A DNA stretch of 64,000 nucleotides from Collinsella aerofaciens (GTDB taxonomy: Bacteria; Actinomycetota; Coriobacteriia; Coriobacteriales; Coriobacteriaceae): the NCBI RefSeq assembly GCF_901212495.1, contig NZ_CAAKNY010000020.1:63724-127723 (forward strand). The letters are read 5' to 3'. A program made the translations under genes and the position numbers. Shown piece after piece: positions 57,814 through 64,000 of this stretch (positions are counted from its first letter, which is position 1; each line of letters starts with the position of its first letter). Below the pieces are notes generated by a model. That model did not search any database, was not told the origin of the DNA, and saw only the letters and a program-made list of their open reading frames with translations.

Positions 57814-59679
57814 ATGAACGGAGTTTTGCTCATGGTTGTGGCTGCGGCGGTGCTCGCCTGCGGCTATCTGGGCTATGGCCGATGGCTGGCCAACAAGTGG
57901 GGCGTTGACAAAGAGGCTCTCACGCCGGCCAAGCGCATGAAGGACGGCAATAGCTTCTCGCCCGTCTCCGCCTTCACCGCGTTCTCGCACCAGTTCAGCT
58001 CGATCTGCGGTGCCGGCCCTGTCACGGGTACGATCGTCGCCATGGCCTTTGGCTGGCTGCCCGTCGTGCTCTGGGTCCTCGTCGGCGGCATCTTCTTTGG
58101 CGCCGTCCACGACTTTGGTGCCCTGTACGCTTCGATGAAGAACAACGGCAAGTCGCTCGCTCAGCTCATCGAGAAGTACATCGGCAAGACCGGCCGTCGC
58201 CTGTTCCTGCTGTTCTGCTGGCTGTTCTGCATCATCGTCATCGCCGCTTTCACCGATATGGTCTGCGGTACGTTTGCCGCTCCCGTCCTCGATGCAGCCA
58301 CCGGCGCTGTCAACGAGGCTAAGTCCTACGCCGCTGGCTGCGCTGGTACCATCTCCATCCTGTTCACGTTCGTTGCCATCGTCTTTGGTTGGGCCCAGAG
58401 GAAGTTCAACCTCACCGGCGCTGCCGAGTTCGTCACCGGCGTGGTGCTCATGGTTCTCATGTTCGCCGTTGGTATGCAGTTCCCGGTTTATCTGACCAAG
58501 TTCCAGTGGTTCGCCGTCGTCATGGTTTACCTGGTCTTCGCTGGCGCTATGCCCATCCAGATGCTCAAGACCCCGCGTGACTACCTCACTTCGATCATGA
58601 TGATCGTCATGATCGCCTGCGCTGTCCTCGGCATCGTTGTCCTGGGTGTTAACGGCCAGGCAACGATGACCGCTCCGGTCTTCACCAACTTCTCTGGTGC
58701 CTCCGGCATGATGTTCCCGGTCCTGTTTGTCTCCGTTGCTTGCGGCGCTCTCTCCGGTTTCCACAGCCTCGTTTCTTCCGGTACCTCCTCTAAGCAGGTC
58801 GAGAAGGAGGAGGACGCCGTCAAGGTCGGTTTCGGCGCTATGATCGTCGAGTCCTTCGTCGGCATCCTTGCCATCATCGTCGCCGGCATCATGTTCTCCA
58901 CCATGAACACCACTGGTGCTAATGGCGCTGCCGTGGGTACCCCGTTCCAGATCTTTGCCGCTGGTGTTGCTCGCGGTATGCAGGCCTTTGGCATTGACGG
59001 CACTGTTGCCACGGTCTTCATGACTATGAACGTCTCCGCTCTGGCCCTGACCTCGCTCGACGCCGTCGCTCGCATCGCCCGCACTTCGTTCTCTGAGTTC
59101 TTTGCCCAGACCAACGACGCTCTGGCCGTCGACTCCAAGGCCGGCTACATGAAGGTCCTCGGCAACCCCTGGTTCGCCACGGTCGTCACCTTGCTTCCCG
59201 GTCTCGCCCTCGCCTTTGGCGGTTATGCCAACATCTGGCCGCTCTTTGGTGCTTCCAACCAGCTGCTCGGCGGTATGACCATGATCACCCTCGCCGTGTT
59301 CTGCAGGTGCACCGGCCGCAAGGGTTGGATGCTCTACGTGCCCGTCGCCTTCCTGCTCTGCTGCACCTTCACCTCGCTGGTCCAGAGCGCCATGGGCTGC
59401 ATGACCGCTGTCCAACAGTTTGGCTTCTTCGGTACCATCCCGGCTACCGCCACCACGGCTGCCGTCTCCGTCGCCGCCACCAAGGGCCTGCAGCTTGTCT
59501 TTGCCATCCTGCTGATGGTCCTGGGCCTCATCGTTGCCGTCAACTGCCTCAAGGAGTTCTTCGGCAAGGAGGCCGGCTCCATGCCCGACGAGGAGCCCGA
59601 GTGGTCCGAGATGGGCAAGGCCGAGTACGGTCGCGCTGCTGCTGAGGCTCCTGCCGACGCTGAGGCCGCCAAGGCTTAG
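57814..59679 (+). CDS. cstA: CstA-family carbon starvation transporter (pyruvate/peptide permease)
   Basis: Integral membrane transporter of the CstA family; characterised members import pyruvate or small peptides. 621 aa with roughly 15-16 hydrophobic helices. Family sequences seen: FSPVSAFTAFSHQFSSICGAGPVTGTIVA near the N-terminus, GAVHDFGALYASMKNNGKSL, ACGALSGFHSLVSSGTSSKQ and the NPWFATVVTLLPGLALAFGGY region. The last ~30 residues are a soluble acidic and Ala-rich tail. AGAGGAGG ribosome site. Its control by an apparent Ile/Val leader peptide points to a link with branched-chain amino-acid supply. Confidence 0.94.
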   Translation: MNGVLLMVVAAAVLACGYLGYGRWLANKWGVDKEALTPAKRMKDGNSFSPVSAFTAFSHQFSSICGAGPVTGTIVAMAFGWLPVVLWVLVGGIFFGAVHDFGALYASMKNNGKSLAQLIEKYIGKTGRRLFLLFCWLFCIIVIAAFTDMVCGTFAAPVLDAATGAVNEAKSYAAGCAGTISILFTFVAIVFGWAQRKFNLTGAAEFVTGVVLMVLMFAVGMQFPVYLTKFQWFAVVMVYLVFAGAMPIQMLKTPRDYLTSIMMIVMIACAVLGIVVLGVNGQATMTAPVFTNFSGASGMMFPVLFVSVACGALSGFHSLVSSGTSSKQVEKEEDAVKVGFGAMIVESFVGILAIIVAGIMFSTMNTTGANGAAVGTPFQIFAAGVARGMQAFGIDGTVATVFMTMNVSALALTSLDAVARIARTSFSEFFAQTNDALAVDSKAGYMKVLGNPWFATVVTLLPGLALAFGGYANIWPLFGASNQLLGGMTMITLAVFCRCTGRKGWMLYVPVAFLLCCTFTSLVQSAMGCMTAVQQFGFFGTIPATATTAAVSVAATKGLQLVFAILLMVLGLIVAVNCLKEFFGKEAGSMPDEEPEWSEMGKAEYGRAAAEAPADAEAAKA

Positions 59680-59720
59680 CCGATCGGACGGATTGAATCC
59701 TCCATCTCTATGACTCGGAA

Positions 59721-59757
59721 AGACCGGGTCCGCAGAACGCGGGCCCGGTCTTTTTTT
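59721..59757 (+). terminator. Terminator after cstA
   Basis: 13-base GC-rich stem AGACCGGGTCCGC / GCGGGCCCGGTCT (one mismatch) and seven T. Confidence 0.93.
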
Positions 59758-59859
59758 GTAAAGAAGGGTGACGCCGGGGTGTTCTCTCAGATGTTTTGCG
59801 TGAAGGGCGGCGCGCGTTGTACCATATAGACGTATATGTGTGCATATGAAAGGGGCCCC

Positions 59860-62019
59860 GTGGCCAAGACGGTATATTCCGATAACCAACAAAATGTCGA
59901 TGCTCTGGCTGAGCGTCTGAGCGGACAAACGTCGCTTTCTGCCGAGCGGGCCAAGCTGGTTGCCTACGACCTGCTCTGCCGCAAGGCGCTCAAGATCAAG
60001 TCGAGCGCGCTGGCGCAAATCTTCCGCTCCGTGGATAAGGAGTGCGATACCAAGGCGATGCGCGATGAGCTTATCGCGGCAAAGATTGTGACCAAGATCG
60101 AGGGCAGCGGCATTAACGGCCGCCCGGCGTTCTATACCATCAATGCCGAGATGCGTGATGCCCAGGAGCAGCCTGTTGAGGATTCCGTTGAGATGCCCGC
60201 TGCGGAAGAAGCTGCCCCGCGTGAGCATATCGATACCGACGAGCTGCTCGATGAGCATGTCGTGCGTGCCTTTACCGCCAAGGCGGGCCGAGGCGTCTTT
60301 GGCGGAGGCGGAAAGCGTGATGCGCAGCGCCGCGCCCAACAGGAACGCTTCCGTCGTGCTGTGGCTCAAAAGGATGGGGCCGTTACCGAGGTTGTCGAGA
60401 ACGAGCCTGTCGTCGAGCCGCAGGAGCCTGTGGAAGAGCAAAAGTCCGCTGAGCCTCAGGAGCCCAAGCGTCGTCGCGGTGCGCATTTTAAGGCCGAACA
60501 GCAGGAAGTCGTGCGCGAGGCCGAAGATACTGCCGAGGTTGCGGACGATTCCGAGAAGCCGGCCAAGAAGGCCTCAGACTCGTGTCGTCCCGGTCGCGGC
60601 TTTGCGGGTCGCGCGTACCCCGTAAAGCATCAGGAGAAGGTTAATCAGGTTCCGGAGGTGCGGGCCGAGAAGGCCGTGAAGCCTGCCGAGTCGGAAGTCC
60701 GTGAACAGAATCCTGTTGATGAGCAGGCTGCGTCCGATACGGAGACTCGGGGCCAGCAACCTGCGGTTGAACAGACGGGAGAGGGTACTTCGAGTAAGCC
60801 TCGCCGCCGTCGTCATCGTGGCGGTCGCGGCTCTAACGCTCAGGATGCCGCCGAGAATGTAGCGCCGCGCGACGAAGATGCGAAGGTGGATGCCCCGATG
60901 GAGCAGCCCAAGCGTCAGCCGGCGAAGGAGGACAAGCTCAAGCGTCCGCAGAAGCAGGCGTCGACTTCGAAACGTGAGCGCAATGTCCAAGGCGATTCTA
61001 AGAGCAAGCCTCAAAAGAAGCCCGAGTCTGCCGCAGCAGATGCGACTGCCCAGCAGGCTGAGCCGACTACCCATGGCGAGGTTTCGGCGTTTGCCCTGGC
61101 TCGCGTTCTGGGCAGGCGGCTGCTCAAGGTCGTCCCCACGCCCACGGCGCTCTCCATAATTAAGGAACAGCAGACCCAGATCGTTAAGGTCGAGGGCAAG
61201 GACGGTAAGAAAGCTCCACAGCGCGCCCAGCACAACGAGATGTCCAATCGCAAGATTGCCGAGGAAATCGCGATCATTCAGACTTGGATCGAGCAAAACC
61301 GCGGTGCCGATACTCCGGTTGCCTCGCGCCGCCAGCGCGCCTACCAGATCTTCAATGACGAAAAAGCTTTTGACGGCAAGCATGGCGAGCGCCTGATCAG
61401 ACGTATGGCCGAAAAGGGCATCAGCATGCAGGCGATCAAGGTCGCCCCTAACCGTCCGGTGCACTTTACGGGCTTCTTTACGCTGGGCGCCGACAAGCCG
61501 TTCATTATGGTCGAGAACCTGGATACCTACGACGAAATCGTCAAGCTTCTGCGTGGCCGCAAACATGCCAAGTTATTTGGCACTAAGGTGGGCGGCGTGA
61601 TCTTTGGCGGCGGGTGCAAGGCGAGCGTCTCTCATGCGCTGGATGATTATCTGGCCGAGATCGGCTACCGCTTTAACTACGTCTACTACGTGGGTGACAT
61701 CGACCGAGAGGGCGCGCGCATCGTCGAGCAGGCCCGCAACGCCAACGTCGTTGAGATTCGCCTGCATGCCGGCATGTATCGCGCCATGCTTGCCGAGCAT
61801 AAGCGCCGCGTGAAGGCCGGCGGCGCGTGCGAGCCCGCGGCTGCCAACCAGGGCGTGCCGCAGAACCTAGCGGCGACGATTAAGGATCTGCCCATGGTTA
61901 CGCGCGTGCAGTTCCGCAACGTGCTTCGTGAGGGCGGACGAATTCCGCAGGAGATTCTGATGACCGCTGACTATCGGGATGGCGACTCGGGAAGCTTCGA
62001 CCGCATGCTCAATAATTAG
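59860..62019 (+). CDS. Toprim/JetD-like (DUF2220-type) domain protein with long charged linker
   Basis: A 719-aa protein from GTG 59860 (AAAGGGG site 5 bases before; an ATG 8 codons upstream lacks one). Residues about 5-85 look like a helical, winged-helix-like domain (SAERAKLVAYDLLCRKALKIKSS...GRPAFYTI). Residues about 90-400 are low-complexity, rich in Glu, Pro, Lys, Arg and Ala. Residues about 405-719 form a globular end whose core resembles the Toprim fold of JetD/topoisomerase VI A: Glu at about 552 in PFIMVENLDTYDE, GGVIFGGGCKAS, and the metal-binding pair in YYVGDIDREGARI (Asp about 613 and 615). JetD is the nuclease of the Wadjet plasmid-defence system, but no jetABC genes are present. 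Family assignment rests on motifs only. Confidence 0.6.
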   Translation: MAKTVYSDNQQNVDALAERLSGQTSLSAERAKLVAYDLLCRKALKIKSSALAQIFRSVDKECDTKAMRDELIAAKIVTKIEGSGINGRPAFYTINAEMRDAQEQPVEDSVEMPAAEEAAPREHIDTDELLDEHVVRAFTAKAGRGVFGGGGKRDAQRRAQQERFRRAVAQKDGAVTEVVENEPVVEPQEPVEEQKSAEPQEPKRRRGAHFKAEQQEVVREAEDTAEVADDSEKPAKKASDSCRPGRGFAGRAYPVKHQEKVNQVPEVRAEKAVKPAESEVREQNPVDEQAASDTETRGQQPAVEQTGEGTSSKPRRRRHRGGRGSNAQDAAENVAPRDEDAKVDAPMEQPKRQPAKEDKLKRPQKQASTSKRERNVQGDSKSKPQKKPESAAADATAQQAEPTTHGEVSAFALARVLGRRLLKVVPTPTALSIIKEQQTQIVKVEGKDGKKAPQRAQHNEMSNRKIAEEIAIIQTWIEQNRGADTPVASRRQRAYQIFNDEKAFDGKHGERLIRRMAEKGISMQAIKVAPNRPVHFTGFFTLGADKPFIMVENLDTYDEIVKLLRGRKHAKLFGTKVGGVIFGGGCKASVSHALDDYLAEIGYRFNYVYYVGDIDREGARIVEQARNANVVEIRLHAGMYRAMLAEHKRRVKAGGACEPAAANQGVPQNLAATIKDLPMVTRVQFRNVLREGGRIPQEILMTADYRDGDSGSFDRMLNN

Positions 62020-62023
62020 GGAC

Positions 62024-62154
62024 GTGTGGCCCCGGCGGGCCGGGCATTAAGTTTGCTGCTCTACAGTCCTGCGCAAGACGAAGGCCACATTAAGTGGCCT
62101 TCTTTGCGTGCGGAACTCGCGATAAACTTAATGCCCGGCCCGTCGGGGCCACAC
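62024..62154. repeat. Long hairpin element containing dispersed repeat copy 2
   Basis: The outer arms 62024-62054 and 62124-62154 are reverse complements at 30 of 31 positions. Inside, 62048-62129 is the second copy of the 57326-57407 repeat with its AGGCCAC/GTGGCCT stem. The whole 131-base unit begins 4 bases after the previous stop codon. Confidence 0.88.
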
Positions 62155-62170
62155 GGCACTTTGTTGATGG
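62131..62170 (+). repeat. Direct repeat flanking the ATPase gene, left copy
   Basis: ATGCCCGGCCCG start, through CACGGCAC to TGTTGATGGC; matches 63755-63794 at 34 of 40 positions. It is the right arm of the long hairpin plus about 16 more bases. Confidence 0.8.
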
Positions 62171-62255
62171 CGGCTTGCTTTTCGGAACTGGGCTGATAAT
62201 TTCTAGATGTAAGGCGCTCTTGGTCGTTATGGGCCTGGGGCGCCTGTCTTTTGGA

Positions 62256-62288
62256 GGTAGATTTTTAGGACATGCCTAAAAATTTACC
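62256..62288. repeat. Inverted repeat upstream of the ATPase gene
   Basis: GGTAGATTTTTAGG (62256-62269) and CCTAAAAATTTACC (62275-62288), 13 of 14 paired with a 5-base loop. AT-rich compared with the neighbourhood. Confidence 0.75.
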
Positions 62289-62289
62289 T

Positions 62290-62351
62290 ATAACTTCTCG
62301 TTCTGCACTAGAAGTTATGGCTGAAACTTCTCGTGTAGGACGAGAAGTTAT
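62290..62351. promoter_or_regulatory. Four-half-site operator-like array over the ATPase promoter
   Basis: ATAACTTCTCGT (62290-62301), its inverted relative TAGAAGTTAT (62309-62318), AACTTCTCGT (62325-62334) and inverted ACGAGAAGTTAT (62340-62351). The outer pair matches perfectly over 12 bases. A -10-like TATACT (62351-62356) begins at the last half-site, so a bound protein would block transcription. Confidence 0.65.
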
Positions 62352-62379
62352 ATACTCAAGATGTTGAAAGGAGAGCATT

Positions 62380-63750
62380 ATGGCACCTACAGCGTTGAGT
62401 ATTGCAGAGATTGTTGCCGAGGCCCGTTCCTTTGATATTCCTCATGTCGTACATCGAGACGATGTCATCGGCAATCTTCCTGAGCCAAAGCCGTTCAATC
62501 TTGTTCATATCATCACGGGTATCAGGCGCTGCGGCAAAACGTTCTATGCGTTTCAGTGGATCCGTCGCCTTATCGATCGCGGTATCGATCCCGAGCGTAT
62601 CTTCTACTTCAATTTTGCCGACGATCGTCTTCGACCGGCGCCGGACACGCTTATGAGCGACATATTGGAAGAATACTGGCGGCAAGTTCCCTCTGCGCGG
62701 TCAAAGGGCTGTTATCTCTTTTTGGATGAAGTGCAGGAGACTGATGGATGGCAGGGCGTTTGCCAGCGCTTGGCTGAGCATGAGAATGTGACGCTTGTTA
62801 TTACTGGATCTTCTTCGAAGCTCTCGGCTGATGAAATCGCGACACAGTTCCGCGGTCGTTCGCAGGAGCATGCCATGCATCCGCTCTCGTTTCGCGAGTA
62901 TTGTGCGTTTCATCACATTGAAACGCCGGATATGCCTACTGATGCTGGAGCTCCAGCTGTTTCTCCGCAGCAGCGGACTGATTTGGAATCGGCATACGAC
63001 CGCTACCTCGTAGAGGGCGGCTTTCCTGGGGTTCAGGAGCTTGATGCCGGCTCTCGCATTCAGATGCTTCAGGCTTATCTACGAGATGTTGTTGCTAGAG
63101 ATGTCCTCGAGCGAAGCGGGCGCACGGATATCGCTCTTGCCAACCAAGTAGGACTCTTCTGCCTTCGAAACACGGGTTGCGACCTTTCGGTCAACAGCTT
63201 ATTGGATGCCTTAAAGTCTGTCGGATATCGAGCGTCATGGGAAAAAATCAACGAGCTCGTTCGCTTGTTTCAGCAGGCTCATCTCATTGGATTGCTTCCG
63301 GAGTATTCAACTTCTTTGGCTCCTAAGACAACGACGACGGATAAAGTCTATGCCGTCGATCAGGGAATGGCATATGCAACATCGCGCGCCAATCAACAGG
63401 ATTTAGGAAAGCGTTTGGAGACAGCGATTTATGCTGAGCTCATGCGCCGCACGGCAAACGGCCGGTTGGAAACGGTGACTTCGTTTACGGCTCCAACGCA
63501 AGCGCGAGAAAAAGTCGATTTCTTGGTCGGCGACGCTTTGGCATCGGAACCATACGCGCTCTACCAGGTGACAGTCGATATGACGGCAGAGAAGACGCGC
63601 AGGCGTGAAGTCGGTTCCCTTGAGGTTGCTATGGCAAAAACCGGTATCAAGGATGCCAATATTATCACGCTGCGCGAGGCGACCCAGATTGAAACGGAGC
63701 ATGGCGTCATCGAGGTCATTCCCGCATGGAAATGGTCGCTTGGTCTGTAA
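62380..63750 (+). CDS. AAA ATPase with DUF4143 (AAA_14 family)
   Basis: A 456-aa P-loop ATPase of the AAA_14/DUF4143 type, abundant in anaerobes, often as single genes in accessory DNA; function unproven. Walker A IITGIRRCGKTFYAFQW near residue 50, Walker B CYLFLDEVQETDGW near residue 113, sensor-like VITGSSSKLSADEIATQFRGR, then the AHPLSFREY-type MHPLSFREYCAFHH block. The DUF4143 half covers about residues 225-440 and includes YLRDVVARDVLERSG and FLVGDA near the end. GAAAGGAG site before ATG. Codon use is less GC-rich than its neighbours, and the gene lies between direct repeats, which suggests acquisition by transfer. Confidence 0.88.
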   Translation: MAPTALSIAEIVAEARSFDIPHVVHRDDVIGNLPEPKPFNLVHIITGIRRCGKTFYAFQWIRRLIDRGIDPERIFYFNFADDRLRPAPDTLMSDILEEYWRQVPSARSKGCYLFLDEVQETDGWQGVCQRLAEHENVTLVITGSSSKLSADEIATQFRGRSQEHAMHPLSFREYCAFHHIETPDMPTDAGAPAVSPQQRTDLESAYDRYLVEGGFPGVQELDAGSRIQMLQAYLRDVVARDVLERSGRTDIALANQVGLFCLRNTGCDLSVNSLLDALKSVGYRASWEKINELVRLFQQAHLIGLLPEYSTSLAPKTTTTDKVYAVDQGMAYATSRANQQDLGKRLETAIYAELMRRTANGRLETVTSFTAPTQAREKVDFLVGDALASEPYALYQVTVDMTAEKTRRREVGSLEVAMAKTGIKDANIITLREATQIETEHGVIEVIPAWKWSLGL

Positions 63751-63754
63751 TGTG

Positions 63755-63794
63755 ATGCCCGGCCCGACGGAGACGCACGGCACGATGTTGATGG
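63755..63794 (+). repeat. Direct repeat flanking the ATPase gene, right copy
   Basis: Starts 4 bases after the ATPase stop; 34 of 40 positions match 62131-62170. The two copies bracket 1,584 bases holding just the ATPase gene and its control region. Confidence 0.8.
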
Positions 63795-63852
63795 CCGGCA
63801 CTTAGGGACGTTCCTTTAGTGCCGGCAGTTTAGGAACGTCCCTAAGTGCCGG
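63795..63852. repeat. REP-like inverted repeat abutting the tRNA-like fragment
   Basis: Perfect 21-base arms (63795-63815 and 63832-63852) with the core CACTTAGGGACGTTCCT and a 16-base loop containing a further AGTGCCGGCA copy of the end. Confidence 0.9.
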
Positions 63853-63875
63853 GTTCGAATCCCTCCGCTTGCCCA
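63849..63875 (+). tRNA. Possible 3' fragment of a tRNA gene
   Basis: CCGGGTTCGAATCCCTCCGC followed by TTGCCCA has the T-loop GGTTCGAATCC and a plausible acceptor 3' half. The 5' part of the T-stem belongs to the adjacent repeat, so only three of five T-stem pairs form, and no D-arm, anticodon arm or 5' acceptor is found upstream. It looks like a tRNA end left by recombination, or an attachment-site remnant, not a working tRNA. Confidence 0.5.
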
Positions 63876-63877
63876 CA

Positions 63878-63923
63878 AGAAAAGCCTCCCGATCGGCTAT
63901 GCGCTCGAGAGGCTGGTTTCTTT
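63878..63923 (+). terminator. Terminator-like hairpin after the tRNA fragment
   Basis: AAGAAA-AGCCTC ... GAGGCT-GG-TTTCTTT; outer and inner arms both pair, and a T-rich tail follows, as is usual behind tRNA genes. The rest, to 64000, is GC-rich and shows no supported gene. Confidence 0.55.
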
Positions 63924-64000
63924 GGCTGGGACGGAGGGTTTCCGCGTCCGCCTGGCCGGCGGCCGCGCCCCGCTGCGTCGCTTCGCTCCTTGCGTGCTGC

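Noticed and set aside
59860..62019. A complete Wadjet (jetABCD) defence system
   Set aside because: Only a JetD-like domain is present; the neighbours are cstA and an unrelated ATPase, so the full system is not here.
62094..62279. A 61-codon frame in the gap before the ATPase gene
   Set aside because: It is made mostly from the hairpin repeat and the palindrome, with no ribosome site.
63849..63875. A complete tRNA gene
   Set aside because: Only the T-loop and 3' acceptor half can be found; the D-arm, anticodon arm and 5' acceptor are missing and two of five T-stem pairs fail.

Overview
The window is high-GC bacterial DNA, dense with short-spaced or overlapping genes that almost all read left to right. 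The gene set and layout suggest a Coriobacteriia actinobacterium, most likely Collinsella or a close relative. Supporting points are an actinobacterial MihF-type nucleoid protein next to gmk and rpoZ, a PPDK/PPDK-regulator pair, a fermentative AdhE, MEP-pathway isoprenoid genes and frequent GTG/TTG starts. The genus is inferred from gene content and style, not from a marker search.

Layout. 1-4.3 kb: end of lepB, glyQ-glyS and ppsR. 4.3-7.4 kb: a large perfect hairpin repeat, then ppdK. 7.6-14.3 kb: rplS, rnhB, then the DNA-processing run yraN-comM-dprA-trmFO-xerC. 14.3-24.6 kb: rpsB-tsf, then pyrH-frr-uppS-cdsA-dxr-rseP-ispG-proS (translation, envelope lipid and isoprenoid genes). 24.8-28.3 kb on the minus strand: a small kinase-like phosphotransferase and adhE. 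28.4-29.5 kb: a REP-associated (RAYT) transposase broken by an in-frame TGA and flanked by inverted repeats. 29.6 kb: rpmB (minus). 30-35.5 kb: a pyrimidine operon pyrR-B-C-K-D-F with an upstream terminator. 35.7-38.2 kb: mihF-gmk-rpoZ-thiI. 38.4-42.4 kb: competence genes comEA-comEC and holA. 42.5-54.4 kb: rpsT, lepA, dusB, hemW, two dnaJ homologues, mtaB, phoH, ybeY, dgkA, era and recO. 54.5-57.2 kb: rpsO and pnp. 57.3-59.7 kb: a repeat, then an Ile/Val-rich leader peptide and terminator ahead of cstA. 59.8-62 kb: a long protein with a Toprim/JetD-like C-terminal domain. 62-63.9 kb: a lower-GC AAA ATPase (DUF4143 type) bracketed by repeats and ending at what looks like the 3' end of a tRNA gene.

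Most of the window is housekeeping. The parts most worth a second look are the apparent translational attenuator in front of cstA, the orphan Toprim/JetD-like protein, the ATPase island with its operator-like array and tRNA remnant, the RAYT gene with its terminal inverted repeats, a winged-helix-like insertion inside RseP, a DnaJ paralogue with a membrane tail, a sequence motif shared by the ppdK and adhE regulatory regions, and a xerC whose natural start seems to be ATA.
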